DNA from: Symbiodinium natans
Lineage: Eukaryota; Sar; Dinophyceae; Suessiales; Symbiodiniaceae
Direction of reading: 5' to 3'
Length of the DNA: 64,000 nucleotides
NCBI GenBank assembly: GCA_905221605.1
Contig: CAJNDS010000180.1
Coordinates: 747,001 to 811,000 of the forward strand
Shown: piece after piece, positions 42,990-54,674 of the stretch
Position numbering within the stretch: position 1 is the stretch's first letter
Layout of the letters: each line of letters opens with the position of its first letter
Notes under the pieces: model-generated
Told to the model about the DNA's origin: nothing
The model's database searches: none
What the model saw: only the letters and a program-made list of their open reading frames with translations
Translations under genes and position numbers: made by a program

Positions 42990-45900
42990 GAGCACTTCTT
43001 ACGCTTTATAAGTCGATAAATGACGTAAAAAAACCGAAACAAGAGAGAGAGACAGGCCTTACCAACCGAGCACTTTCTTCGCGACGGATCCGCTCCTGGT
43101 AGCTGGTGGCCTCGGGACCTCGGCCCAATAAGTGGAAGATGATTAAGGTGTTGCTCGTCGTGGCTGTTTTGACAGTCCAATTTTCGCTGCTGTCGTCGTC
43201 GCAGGAAATCAAGATGTGTTTCCAGCTTGTCTGCCCGCCATCCCCAACGTGTTAGGAGGTTGGAAAATGGAGCTGCCAATGCCTGACGTCCCTGGCAGCT
43301 GTCATCATGTGACCGGGACACCTCGGGCTCTTCGATCATAAAACCCTGCTGCGGCCCCGTGCTCCTGTAGTCTCTCGTCCATAGGCGCCAAGCGAGTCCC
43401 AAATGACTCTCTCGCTCACCCGCTGTGAGCATTCCAACTCACGACTTCTCGTGTCGGTGACGTCGAAAGTCGACCGCAGCATGCGGAGGACGTCCGAAGC
43501 TCTGGGGTCTATGCAGGCATAGTGGCATAGCCTGCTTGTGTGGCACCTGCAGGTCATGTGCGTTGTGTTGCCATGTTGGGACCTCAGGCTGAACTCGCCG
43601 ACGGCCAAGGTAGCAAGGCGTTCTGTGCAACGCTTCATTTTTTAAGTCTCTTAATGTCTCGTGCATTTGTCAAGTGTTTCTTTTCTGTTTCGCAGCTGCA
43701 TGTCGAGGCCCTCACTGTCGAAGTACACGGAGCTGAGAAGCTGTGACTCCTCCATGGTGCCAGAGTAGGCACTGAGAGCCTGCGAGCTGGAATGTCTAAA
43801 TTGAATTACGCCCCTCTGTGCTGCAAAACGCTGTATATTCGCGATATCCCATTCTCACCGCATCCCACCGCAAAGAAAGTTTTGCAACCGAAGTTGGGGC
43901 AGATCCTCCAAAGAATCAACCAAGTACGTTGGCATTGGGCAATACTCTCCAATTCAAACCTCAAAAACTCTCTCAAAGCAGCAATTATTCATAATTATTC
44001 AACTCAATTCGGTTCCCATCCTTTTGGTCATCAAGGCCATCATACTCGAGATCCAGCAACGCAAACGGTTCCAGGAGCTTCTCTTGCTCCTGAAGTCTCC
44101 GAACATCACAGTGGAGCATGCCAGTACGTGTACTTAAGCAGGGTCTTACGGGTCAGTAGCCGTAGGCAAAAAAAATCTGGATATTGAGTCGGAGCAGGCT
44201 CCGTTTGCGATGCACCAAAGATCAAATACCTCGGCTGATCCGTCTTTCATGCTCCGTCTGGAAACTATCTTGACAAGCTATCGGCAGTGGAGGTGCGGTA
44301 AGTGCTCCACAATGCGTGTCTTCAGAAGAACCACGTTCTCGGGTGCCACCCAATACTTCGAGGTGTTCCTCAGACCGAGGACGATGCCTTACCTCGTCCC
44401 TCCAACCTCAACAACCTGAAGAGAAGTGGATGCTTACTTACTGGGTAGCAGGGAAGGCGCCGGATGAAACTCTCCGGCGGCTTCCATGTCGCATCCTCGC
44501 GCTCGACGCAGAGACGAGGCACACTCACACAAACTCAAGCCTCCGACGAGCTCTGTGTCGCTTGAAGGAAGCCTAAACGAAAAGCCTTGACTGGCCAAAG
44601 AAGCCCCTCCTTGCTCTGCTCTGTGGACTGGGCGGTTCGCCAAAGCGCCCATGCCAAGCCCAGCAAAATCAGAATGTCGTCGAAGCGGATGTTGCCTAGG
44701 ATTCTTGGCTTGCGCGCGACTGGATTCACCATGGTCAGTCCTCACGATGGAGGACCTCTGCTTTCTTTCATGTACCATTAGCATGCCAATCTGCCGCAAC
44801 CTGTGGCAACACCCGCGGGAGTGAAAGCTTGAAGAACCATTGGAATCAACAGGGGATCATCAAACAAAACTCAATAAAACTCAATTTCTCAGTCAGGAGG
44901 CAGAAAGGCTCGCAGTGCAAACCTGACACGAACAGTGCGCTCCCTGCGGTTCCCAGGAGGTCGTCAAACTTCTCGGTCAGAGTCTGGAACCCCATGTAAT
45001 TCAGGCGGACGAACCTAAGATGACAGTAGTGGCTGTGCAGCCCGATGAACCGTTGCCTTGATGAGGCTTTCTCCGAGAAGATGATACTGTCCAGGTTCAA
45101 CATGGCATCGCTTAACCATCGTCCCAGCCGGGCTACGAGTCCAAATGGACAATCTGTTCGCCCAGCTCTCGAATGTTGGCTGCCTTGTTTTCGATTTCCT
45201 TGGCGAGCAAGGAAGGAAAATGTTGCATGTGGCGTTCTCAGCCCGCACACGATCACCCTTCCTCCAACATCCAGACCCGGGATTGCTGTGAGCGTCGTCT
45301 GGCTGCAGTTTCTTGCATTGGGCACACACCTTGCGCAGGCCAAGGAAGATGTCTTCGTGCTTCACCTGCGCGACATAGCAGTTGCTGAGCATGTAGTGTC
45401 TATGATTTCTTCGGTTCTGAATGCTGCGAACGAGCACTTGTAGTAGGAGCAAGCAGTCCTAGACCTAAGCATTAAGGGCAGTCGTGCATTTCCTGTGCCA
45501 GATGAGACAGTGTGGTGGAGTGCGGCCAGGGGGCGCACGCAAAGTCATTCACCTTGTTTAGCTCTGCGCGTAGCATTCCTTGGAAGCGCCCCATCTTCGT
45601 CGTGTCGTCCAGCATGTCTGCCGTCCTAGGTTTGCAAGTTTCGGCGGAAGCTGCGGAATCCCACTGATGGCATATGTCGCGACCTGGCTGCCCTGCAGTC
45701 CGAGAGGCATAAGGCGTCCTCGTCCAGAAGCCAAATCTTCTTCCTCCTCCTCGGCCATCTTCACCACGGCCTGCTTCAGTTCCTCATAGTTCCTCAAGCA
45801 AGGCACAGCAAACATGCTATTCTGCCGCGTTCTACCTGCGTTTGCCAAGTTTTTCCTGCCAGATCTGAACTTTCAGCGTCATGGTATTGTTGCTCATTGG

Positions 45901-47010
45901 CGTTGTGGCGTGGCATGCTTTTGGCAATCCCGCCATCTGGTGTCACTTTAGATCTTAGGGCCTGAGGGGTGAAGCCCACCCCGAAGACTGGCACTCGCTC
46001 CCACGAACTCATCAGTTCGACAATCAAGGATCACATAGAATTGCTGCCAATCTGGAGGCTCCTCTGATGGCGATGCTGGGATGCTGCACGCCGAGATGCA
46101 AAACATGATGCAATCCGCTTTTTCTTAATCAGGCCATGATTGGTGAACGGTGCGGCAAGCCGTCCTGGGCAACCTTCTTTGTGAACCCCATGGCTCCTAT
46201 TGGCTCCTGCTCATACACCTCTCAGTATGACCCGGTACTTCTCAATTAGTTGGGGCTAGTGGGCTACTGTCAGATAAAGGCTTGAGGCGACACAAGGCGA
46301 CGGGCACAGGTCTTCTGTGTCCTTGCCCTTGATGGAAGACACTGTGTTCCTGGGTGCCTAGGGCGACTTGCATGCTTCGCGTGGTGTACTGTGTAGCTCT
46401 TGGCTTCCTCCTCATGGAATGTTCTTCTTCGCTCTTGAGGAATCTGCCGAATCGCAAGGCAGGACATCTGGTAGAATTCCGCTGGAGGTGTCTGGTCTCT
46501 TACCACTCTCAGAAGCAGCCTCGTCAGTGCCAGGGGTACGCCCCTGAAACCAGCGACAAGCACGAGCATAACAGCCACATTCTTCTCTGTGATGGATGTG
46601 ATCGTTGCAAAGAAATGCCGTGGAGGAAAAGAAGCCTGCAGGATCGTGGCCCAGGCATCCATGGCCCCCTTGGCCACCTCATTTTGGGTCGCGCTGACGA
46701 GCGACACCATCTCCTGATTATGGTTCATGATCGAGCTGAATGGTGTTTCTTTGCTCACGCTCATACTTCTACGGAGCCCTGCTGGACCCACGTAGTTTTC
46801 TGGTTGCGAAGCTTTGGGCGCAGAGCTGTCCTGAAGCAAGGGTGTCCACCTGGTGACGCGGAATGTTCTGGCAAATAGCTCCGGACATAGAATGGGCTGG
46901 ATCGCGCCTCAAGAAGAAGCGGAGGCCCGCGGACTGCAGCGAGGCAGTTGCCTTTGGGACGTTGGATCCGGCGTAAAGGCTCGCAACTCGCCGCGTCAAC
47001 AGTTCCATGA
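42990..47010 (-). CDS. One or more unknown multi-exon minus-strand genes
   Basis: Coding-looking exons follow each other leftwards. 47,008 starts with ATG (MELLTRRVASLYAGSNVPK). About 46,740-46,540 reads MNHNQEMVSLVSATQNEVAK and on to a hydrophobic ITEKNVAVMLVLVAGF. 45,830-45,620 reads RNYEELKQAVVKMAEEEEE and GSQVATYAISGIPQLPPKL. 45,440-45,330 reads NRRNHRHYMLSNCYVAQVK. 45,110-44,880 reads RLNYMGFQTLTEKFDDLLG. 44,732-44,580 reads RFDDILILLGLAWALWRTA. 44,115-44,000 reads LEPFALLDLEYDGLDDQKD. 43,215-43,070 reads TSNTLIIFHLLGRGPEATS. I cannot name a family, fix splice sites or say whether it is one gene. The run of good frames on one strand supports transcription to the left. Confidence 0.4.
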
Positions 47011-47374
47011 TCAGCTAATGCTATCATTTGGTCAGGCTCAGCAAGACCCCCGCCCAAGCATTGATGGCGCAAAGCCTCTCCGATACATCACGGCCTCACA
47101 ACTGGGCTGAGCCACGCTGTGCCACGCTGTGCCATTCTAAACTGTGGCGATTGGGCACACTGCTATCGAGCAGGCCAGCGATCGACTGTGGGAATGGCGC
47201 CTGGCAACTGATAAATTGCACTGGGCAATCGGGTAGGGGATCAAAAAAAAATTATTTGGGATCAAAAAATAATTGAAGTCTAGGCGGATCAAAAAAAACT
47301 TATTTGGGATCAAAAAACAATTTACTGAAGGCCTCGAAAGCTTCTTGCCAGCGGAGCGGAGGCTGTAACGCTCA

Positions 47375-47660
47375 GAAATGCAGCAGTTCTGGCCGTTCAC
47401 AAGCTCTAAATACCGAAAAACCACAGCATTTAGGCGGGAACTACTGAAAATAGCAGCATCTCTGAGTTTCCAGAGAGAGGCTGCAGATATTGTATTTAGC
47501 AGCAGTTCTGCACTTTCAGAGGCTGGAAATACTGTACATACACTGCAGCATTTCTGAGTTTCCAGAGGCTGCAAATATTGAAAATAGCAGCATTTCTGCG
47601 ATTTCAGAGGCTGGAAATACTGTAAATAGCAGCACTTCTGAGTTTGCAAAGGCTGCAAAT
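47375..47660. repeat. Degenerate tandem repeat, unit about 42 bases
   Basis: Six to seven copies of a unit built on GCAGCATTTCTGAGTTTCCAGAG and GGCTGCAAATATTGAAAATA. Measured spacing between the clearest copies is 42 bases, with other copies drifting by a few bases. It ends at GGCTGCAAATCAATGC. Confidence 0.7.
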
Positions 47661-47714
47661 CAATGCTGGCATCTTGGCATTAGAAGTTTCAAAAAATGCG
47701 TATCCTCTGAAGCA

Positions 47715-48365
47715 TGTATATTATGGCAAAGTATTGTATATTCTTGTATAATATATTGTATGACATTGTATTTTCTTGCATGATATTGTATATTGTTGTA
47801 TATATTGTTGAGTATTACTGTATTGTCTTGTATTTTCTTGTGTTTTTTGTATCATATTGCATATTATTGCATGTATTTGTGAGTTTGTTTATTTTGTGTA
47901 TATTATTCTCTTTTTTGCAGATTACTGTATATTATTGCATATTATTGAATTTTCTTTGTATATTCTTGCAGATTATTCTATATTATAGTATGTTTTTGTA
48001 TACTCTTGTATATTTTTGTATATTATTGTCTACTATTGTATATTTTTGTATGTTTGTGTATACTACTTTATTTTATTGTATGCCATTGTGTTTTTCTATA
48101 TTACTGTATATTTTTGTATATTTTTGAAAATTATTGAACATACTGTTGTAGTTTATTGAAATGTTTTGTCTATTGTTGTCTATTATTGAATATTATTGTC
48201 AATGACTGAAAATTGTTGTAGGTTATTCTTTTTGTACGTGTATATTGCTGCATGTTATGGTCTATACTTGAATATGTTGTGTTTTTGTGTATTAGTGTAT
48301 ATTATTGCATCTTTTGTAGTATATTCTTGTATGTTATTGGATCTTATTGTGTCTTCATGTATTTT
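47715..48365. repeat. TATTGTATATT low-complexity tract
   Basis: About 650 bases are made of drifting copies of TATTGTATATT and TTTTGTATATTCTTG with almost no C on the plus strand. The long Tyr/Ile/Leu/Phe/Cys frame across it is a product of the repeat. Strand asymmetry is extreme: the plus strand is T-rich and C-poor. Confidence 0.75.
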
Positions 48366-48407
48366 TGCAAAAAAGTGCTCGCATCATGGGACTACTAAGA
48401 AAGCAGC

Positions 48408-48452
48408 GGGGGGGTTGGGGGGGGGGGGGCGCAGCCCCCCCCCCCCCCCCCA
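48408..48452. repeat. Homopolymer G / homopolymer C hairpin
   Basis: A G-run block (G7, TT, G13) is followed by CGCAG and then C18. The two runs are complementary and can form a very stable stem; the G side can also form a quadruplex. Such sites slip readily, so lengths may be unreliable. Confidence 0.7.
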
Positions 48453-49039
48453 TTTGCAAACACAACGCTCGCATCATTGGTGTGGAAAGGATATTCATAT
48501 GCTTTGAAGCAAGCATGCCTTTCCTTTCATTTCATTTCCTTTCCTTCCTTCCTTGCTTCCTTCCTTCCTGCCTGCCTTCCTTCCTTCCTTGCGTCCTTCC
48601 GCCCTTCCCTCCCTCCCTCCCTCCTTTTCTCCCACTCTCCCTCCCCTTCCCTCTCTCTGTCAGAAGAACAGAATAAATTATTTCTTGATCCTAAATATTT
48701 TTTTTTTTTGATCCGCATCCCGCATTCGTGGACATTCAGATCTCAGGGTCCCGGATGATTCAGGCTCTTCCTATCTTCCCAATACCGTGGCTGGCTGCCT
48801 CGTGGCTGCTGAGGAGCAACTCTGCCGAAGCAGCACTTCGCCCTTCCGGCCAAAAGTGTGAGTGAATGATCTGCTGTAACCGTGGACACATGCATATCAC
48901 ATCAAATGCCGGTCCGTGGGTTACGGTATGAAGTTCTTCAAGTGCGCACAGAGCGTAAATTCCTCCATGCCCGGTGCAATCGCCCTGACTTTTTGATACC
49001 CCATGTCCTGCGATGAATCCAAGCAGGCGTGTCACGCAC

Positions 49040-49190
49040 AGCCTGACAGATGGATCACCTCAGCGCGGGCAGGACTGCTGCTGAACGCATGCCGGATTGC
49101 ATGCAATGCCTGTCTAACGGGCTGACAATATGGATCCGCCAAATCCTTCGCCAACTTGTCGGGGACATTGGCCCTGGCCAAGAAATCCTG
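49040..49190 (-). other. Exon-like open frame of an unknown protein
   Basis: About 52 residues without a stop on the minus strand, including DFLARANVPDKLAKDLADP and VRQALHAIRHAFSSSPARA. The composition is balanced and helix-like. It ends in a TGA. No domain recognised. Confidence 0.3.
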
Positions 49191-49854
49191 ACAAAGGAGT
49201 CATGAGATTGATGGTGCAAAGACCCGGTTTTCTCGTATCTTTTCATCCAACTGTTGGTCCAACCGTTCACACCCTTGGAATGTAACTCACAGATGTACCA
49301 GCTATTCATTACCTTCTCCCATTCATGGGCTCCCTCTAGTGAATAAAGTGAGCTTAAATTATGGAATTGTAAGCGTTTTGTGCGCACGAATTCGATAATA
49401 GGCATACAAATTTTCTTGCACACACCCACACAGAACACACGCTCGCTTCTAATTGCCATGGCCATGCAGCAATGTATGGCCCTCTTGTCACAAACTGCGC
49501 CTGTCCACGTTCGTAGGAGCCAAGCCTGTTGGTGAACCGGCATCTCAGATGATCGCAGACGAGCGCCAACTTCTTCATTCTCACGTTGTGCATCAACAGC
49601 ACTCACTTTTGTTGACACGTGCTTGGCTGGTTCAGTCGACTCCTGGCATCACGCATCGCCTCTGTGTAAGCAGAGTCTATGGGACAGACACAACCGGTAT
49701 CAAGGGTTACCGGATTTTTAAATGCCAGCCAAAACCAGCCATGCAAATTTCAGCACAGTGCTTCGCGAGGTTTGAGACTACTGAGCGTTCGCCCAGCTGC
49801 CAATTCTACGACAGCCAAGATGCCCAGTCCTGGATTTTTGGACTGTGCTCTGTA

Positions 49855-50337
49855 CTATGCTGTAGCAGGCGCAAGCTCTCCACGAATGAACATCGTCCAA
49901 CTTCCGACCGGTAGCGCCGCAGATTTCACTTTCATGTAAAGGTCGGAAACCAAGATTTTCCGGGCCTTTGCCTGATCTGCGGCATTCATCTTTGCAGCTA
50001 GGCATTGAGAGTAAAACCAGCGCCGCTGCTCATCTTCGGTCTTCAGTGCGAGGTAGTCGTTCACCTCTTGGATATTGCCAACGTCCGGGCCATCCCACGC
50101 ATCCCATGTGACGGTGTCGGCATACTCGGCATACATGGTGGCGGTGCCAGTCCCGCACTCACTGTCCAGCTCACTAACAATGGTCGACGCCGCGCGGTAC
50201 TGGGATGCCGGGACTCTCAAATCTGGCAGGCTGTCTGCCAAGCGGTTTCTGTGGACACTTGCTGCATCACTCGTCATGTTGCTGGCCATTTTCTTCAGAA
50301 TTCTCTCCTGCACGCGTCTTGGAGCTGCAAGATTCAA
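49855..50337 (-). CDS. Unknown protein, single long exon
   Basis: The minus-strand frame is open for 160 codons between stops. Its first ATG lies about 17 codons in (MASNMTSDAASVHRNRLAD), so it may begin there or be entered by splicing. The text is well ordered: LADSLPDLRVPASQYRAAS, then GNIQEVNDYLALKTEDEQR, then AKMNAADQAKARKILVSDL, and the end GSWTMFIRGELAPATA. Charged helices predominate, with no membrane segment and no recognised domain. It is one of the longest motif-free frames in the host part with plausible coding composition. Confidence 0.45.
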   Translation of the reverse strand: MNLAAPRRVQERILKKMASNMTSDAASVHRNRLADSLPDLRVPASQYRAASTIVSELDSECGTGTATMYAEYADTVTWDAWDGPDVGNIQEVNDYLALKTEDEQRRWFYSQCLAAKMNAADQAKARKILVSDLYMKVKSAALPVGSWTMFIRGELAPATA

Positions 50338-50799
50338 GGCTATATGCGGCTAGATGCAACCTAGATCCACCTAGCACTTCCATGCTCCCAGACTTTCCTT
50401 CTTGACAATGAGATGCTCGGCACGCTTGGAGAACACGTAAATTCCGGGGGCCAAGACGCGAGCTGTTCCATTCAATTGCTTCACCTGCAATTGAACTCAT
50501 TGAGCCACTTCAGAGAAACCATGACACATAATGGACAGGCCTGTCAGTGCATCTGGAAAGCATTTGAGAACAACCTCCGCTAGGCCTTGCCTGCTGAGCG
50601 GTTTGTTCTCCGATCACACTGATCTCTGGTGAGGTGGTCCAGCGCAACGCCGTTTCGAGGTGGCGCCTGCCAAGTTTCTACATATTGATAAGGCACGATT
50701 CTCTGATATTGTCTGCCAACTGAGTGCCAGGCCTGAGCTGCTTCAGATGACGCATTGCATTCGGCTCCAGGCATTCCAGAATCCTTCCAGAACGCAGAG

Positions 50800-53040
50800 C
50801 AGAAGCATGGTCACCGACGTGAACAGCTGCCTACATCCTGCTCTGGACACTCTACGATGCTCCTGCTTTCCAGGCCGGCCATTACAGCTTCGAGCTTTGC
50901 ATCAAGGTCTGTCATACTTTTGCGAGGTACAGCTTTGGTACTCCTTAGCTTTCGATTCGTCTCCGACCCCATGAGCGATTGGACCTCACAAGTTGAGTCA
51001 TTGAGAGTCAATGCTTGACTTAGTTTGGCCTTGCCACTCTTGCAGTCTGGAAGATGGAGACGTCTGCACATCACTGGAGCCGGTCTCAGACGCCTCGCCC
51101 CAAGTCCCCTCCAGGTACCCCTGCGAACCTGCCATACGACCCCTCTTGACTCTCTGGACCGTGATGGGGACTCTCTTATGGCCCCCCCCCCCCCCCCCCC
51201 CAGCTGTGAAACCCTTCATTACAACAGCGTCCCCCCGGATGAACTTTTCAAGGTTCAGTTAGGACTGGGGCTATTTGTCCAGGAACGCATGCAACATGCC
51301 GATGCGTCCGCTCGCATGTAACAATTGGTGCCACATCATGTTGATGCATCTTTACCATACCACAGGTGACAATCGGTGTCGTTGCCCCGATGCCGGGGGT
51401 TGCTTCGCTACGCTTCGCAGAACATGCGCCACTTTGATGGCCTTGCTGAAGCCTTTGCTGCTGGCCGCATCCCATTCTGTCTCAATGCCAGAGGTCCTGT
51501 GGTGATACATTCCGTGCTTCGAGCAGTTTGACCCCAAAGAACGTTCCCCAGGCAGTGACGAAATTTTCGGGGTCCTTGGTGACCATCGCGGACTTGAAAA
51601 GGTTGCCGACTTCGCCCGTAGACGTGAAACTGCAGCAGTTTCGCTTTGCGAAAGCCTTCGTAAGTAGAACTCCTTCAGCCGACTGATGCTACCTGAGACG
51701 TGTCAACGCCCGTTGGCAACAACAAAGATGCACTGGAAGAGCAATGACAAGAAACACCGATCGGCTTCGAACTTCGAAGCCAATCAAGCCACACCAAGCA
51801 TTCCCAGCACTCATGCGCACAAGTGATCGCTCACAGCTCGCAAAAGCCCGAATCCTATTGCAGTAATGTGGGACGTAGTGGAGCTGAGATGAGCTAAGAT
51901 GCTTTTCCTCTGTAAGCCACATTGAACTTCAAGCGCCGTGTCAGTCTGCGGCTGCTTCGGGCGTTCAGAAACCGAGGCACTGCTCAAGATCGGCGAATTC
52001 ATGGCCGCATGCTATTTGGAACGCATTTGGGCCTCTGACTGCAGAAAAAACATGCGGGCACCATCATGCGCCTTGCGCCATAGAAGAACTGCTTGAAACA
52101 AGCGATGATTAGCTTGGTGGCGCGCGCGTCCATAAGCTCCACAGCATTGAGCTTCAGAAGCAAATCGTCGGTCAAGAACGAATTGAGGACCTCGCAATGG
52201 CATCATGGCCACACGTGCAGCTCGCGGCACTCTGCTTGGAACCAATCTGCCCTCTTGCCTGAGTTGCCTGTATGACTGTTGCAGCAGGAATCAAGCAGCC
52301 GTTGCGCTTGCCTGGTCAAGCGCTTTGCGCGATTCCAGCCTTGCGTCAAATTGCGGATCCTTTCTGGCATTGTTTCCGAGAAACCGTCGTCGTTTGGTCC
52401 CCATCACTCAAAACAAAGAGTGCGCGGACTGTACAATACTGCATAAATGCACATGCAGATCCTTCCCGTCTGATGATGAGATGGTTTGCCCTCTCAGGTG
52501 CGCACGCCGCAAATGCCTCATCGGCAACCCGCCCTAGTTCCACGAACAAGGCGAGGACGCGAATTCGTTGCACCTGACAAGCTGAACATTCGCTTGCGAT
52601 TTCGGGAGAACGATTTGGATTGGGGCTCGCTCGTCTGTCAACTCCGGCAGTCGTGATTGGAACGAATCCTCGGCTGCAAAAAGTGCAGGTAAACTTTGCA
52701 ACCGTTCCCAAGATTTGCATGCACATGTATGCAGTGGAGAAGCTAGCAGGCTGGGACCTGGCGATGCGCCGATTACGGCCTCGCATCCGGATGCTGGGCT
52801 GGCACCTATTGGGCTACTTCCTATGCAGCGGCAGACTGCGTCGCGGCCTGTCGTCCGGAGGGAAATTTCGCCGCTGCGCAAACCTCCGCCGCTCGTCTTG
52901 AATGAAGCTTGTGACAGCATGGGCGTGTTGAAAGCCCGCAACCATCTCGCCCGAACACTCCGGTCCAGCGTTCCAGTGCGAAAACCCAAGGCCCTGGACC
53001 AATCTAACGGGCCCCAAGCCCACCCGGCAGACTACCCACG
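50800..53040 (-). other. Scattered exon-like frames, nothing assembled
   Basis: Minus-strand frames such as 51,000-50,811 (MTDLDAKLEAVMAGLESRS) and 53,010-52,870 (MVAGFQHAHAVTSFIQDERRR) have coding character but no family. A C-run of about 20 bases lies at 51,182-51,202. Confidence 0.25.
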
Positions 53041-53219
53041 ACTTGTACAGTGAGTTTTACTTCATCTGTTTTTACTGCTTGTTGCAAGGTTCCTGCCTCC
53101 CTTTGTCTGTCTGAAATCTGGGTGGCCGTTTCTAGGTTTCTAAACCGTTTCTCCCCCGATGCCTGCCTTCACATGATGGTTTTCTTGTCTCACTCGATCT
53201 TTTTTTTTCGGTGGCTGAA

Positions 53220-54190
53220 TGATTCGATCCTGTGGCCTCTTCGGTGGCCTGCGGGTCGTGTCCAGCAGTTCAATAAGGCTCGATGGCTCGATCCAGTGGC
53301 TCGCGTCACGGCTGGGATCTTAATTATTATACAAGCTAAGTGAACAAAGTGAACAACATAAATTACAATTTTAGCCAGTCTTTGGTTATTAATAATTTAG
53401 GGCTTTGCAAACGAAAAAACGGGCGGTAATATGTTAAGGGTAAAAAGTTAACAGTAAAAGGAAAGCGTGACAAGTGCACACAGAATAATATTTAGAGGGC
53501 TCCTGTTGACAGCGCATTAACTTCGTCTAATGGTTTTCGCGAGCAACCGTAAGAAATTAAGTGTGTGCTCGCGAGTCAAAATCTTTGATGAAGAGGAAAA
53601 AGTAATCAGATTATAATAAGAACAGTGTGACCCATCGCACCGGAACGAAAAGGCCATCCACTACTTTTGTCGGCAGCGCAGAACATGCCCACCACTGCGT
53701 ATGAGGGCGGTACAAGCCCTTAACGACAATTGCCCTCAGGAAGGAAGAAACTCACCCGAAGTTCCTTGTCGCCAAGCTTTCAAGCTCTTGGCATCAAGAG
53801 AAAGCAAATAGCTGTGCAGCTCCCAGTCTGTATCCGCTGGCTTGCGGTTCTGAATCTGCTGGCTCGCGCCCGTGTCCGTTGGCCACTGGTGACTCGCACT
53901 GGTGGCTCGAGGTGGCTCGCGTCCGGTGTCTCAAGTAACGCTGGCTTGCATCCGTGGTGGTTGGCGCACAGGACTTGTCTTTCAGTGGTTTAATCCGGGC
54001 GCGTGGTAAATCAGCGCAGAATAGTTCTTTTGGCTCAGTGGCTCGCAATCAATCGGGTGGTTCGGTGGTTCCCTTCTTTCCTGCGATGACTCGTGTCTAG
54101 TGGATTCGGTGGCTCAGGCGTGTGGCGTGTGGTAGCGCAATGCGGTGGTTCAGCGACTCGCGTGTGTGGTGGCTCACCCGGGGGCTGCAA
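53220..54190. repeat. GTGGCTCG-rich degenerate repeat with an AT-rich pocket
   Basis: At 53,220-53,310 and 53,820-54,190 the strings GGTGGCTCG, CAGTGGCTCG and GGTGGTTC recur many times without fixed period. Between them, 53,330-53,640 is markedly AT-rich (for example TTATTAATAATTTAG) and has no recognised gene. The array leads directly into retroelement sequence. Confidence 0.5.
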
Positions 54191-54254
54191 GCTACAGGCA
54201 TGGTGGTCGTTGAAGCATGTCAAAGCCACAGTCACCTTACAATCCCATGCACGC

Positions 54255-54674
54255 TACCAAGCGGTAGTTCAAAACACAGAATCCCTACAAAATTACTTGC
54301 GGTGGCAGCCACGTCCACACCTCCATACAGTAGTTTATGGGCAGTCCATCGACCCCGCTCAAGCTCGCGTCTGGGGCTTGGCTCGCTGTGGGCATCATGA
54401 CTTTTCGGATGGCCGCTCTGCGCGCCATCGTGGTGAGAACCCGCAGCGACCTTGTCGATTTTGTGCTTCCGCCACTGACTCACTCCAGCATGCTCTGTTG
54501 GAATGCACTGCGCACAATCAAGCGCGCCAGCGATGGCGCCGTCACATGCGCAACGCGTTGTCCCTGGACACATTGTTCAGCACGGAGCCCCATGTCAATG
54601 CCACACGCAGTATCGCACGCAATGTTGCATTTGTGGCTCATGTATGCCTTGCCGCTGCGGCGTGTGAGATGTGA
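54255..54674 (+). mobile_element. C-terminal fragment of a non-LTR-type retroelement polyprotein
   Basis: The plus-strand frame reads SLQNYLRWQPRPHLHTVVYG and, further on, CRFCASATDSLQHALLEC. The latter is the C-x2-C-x8-H-x4-C knuckle usually found after the reverse transcriptase of LINE-like elements, followed by a basic Arg/Trp-rich segment. No intact polymerase part precedes it, so this is a 5'-truncated copy. The frame ends TGA at 54,672-54,674. Confidence 0.6.

Larger units (their letters stand above)
47236..48716. mobile_element. AT-rich block bounded by inverted repeats, possible non-autonomous element
   Basis: On the left, GGATCAAAAAAAA followed by TTATTTGGGATC appears twice in tandem (47,237-47,276 and 47,286-47,321). 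On the right, 48,676-48,716 is the reverse complement of the same sequence (GATCC-TAAATA-T12-GATCCGC). The arms are about 40 bases with few differences. The interior contains a 42-base tandem repeat, a long TATTGTATATT-rich stretch, a G/C hairpin and a CCTT microsatellite, but no gene. Inverted ends suggest a MITE-like or fold-back element. No target-site duplication was verified. Confidence 0.5.

Noticed and set aside
47714..48127. Hydrophobic 137-codon frame that looks like a multi-pass membrane protein
   Set aside because: It is the translation of the TATTGTATATT repeat. The composition is only Tyr, Ile, Leu, Phe, Cys and Val and follows the repeat.
54093..54255. Start of the plus-strand frame at 54.1 kb as part of the retroelement protein
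   Set aside because: This part is translation of the GTGGCTCG repeat; the retroelement-like text begins only near 54,255.
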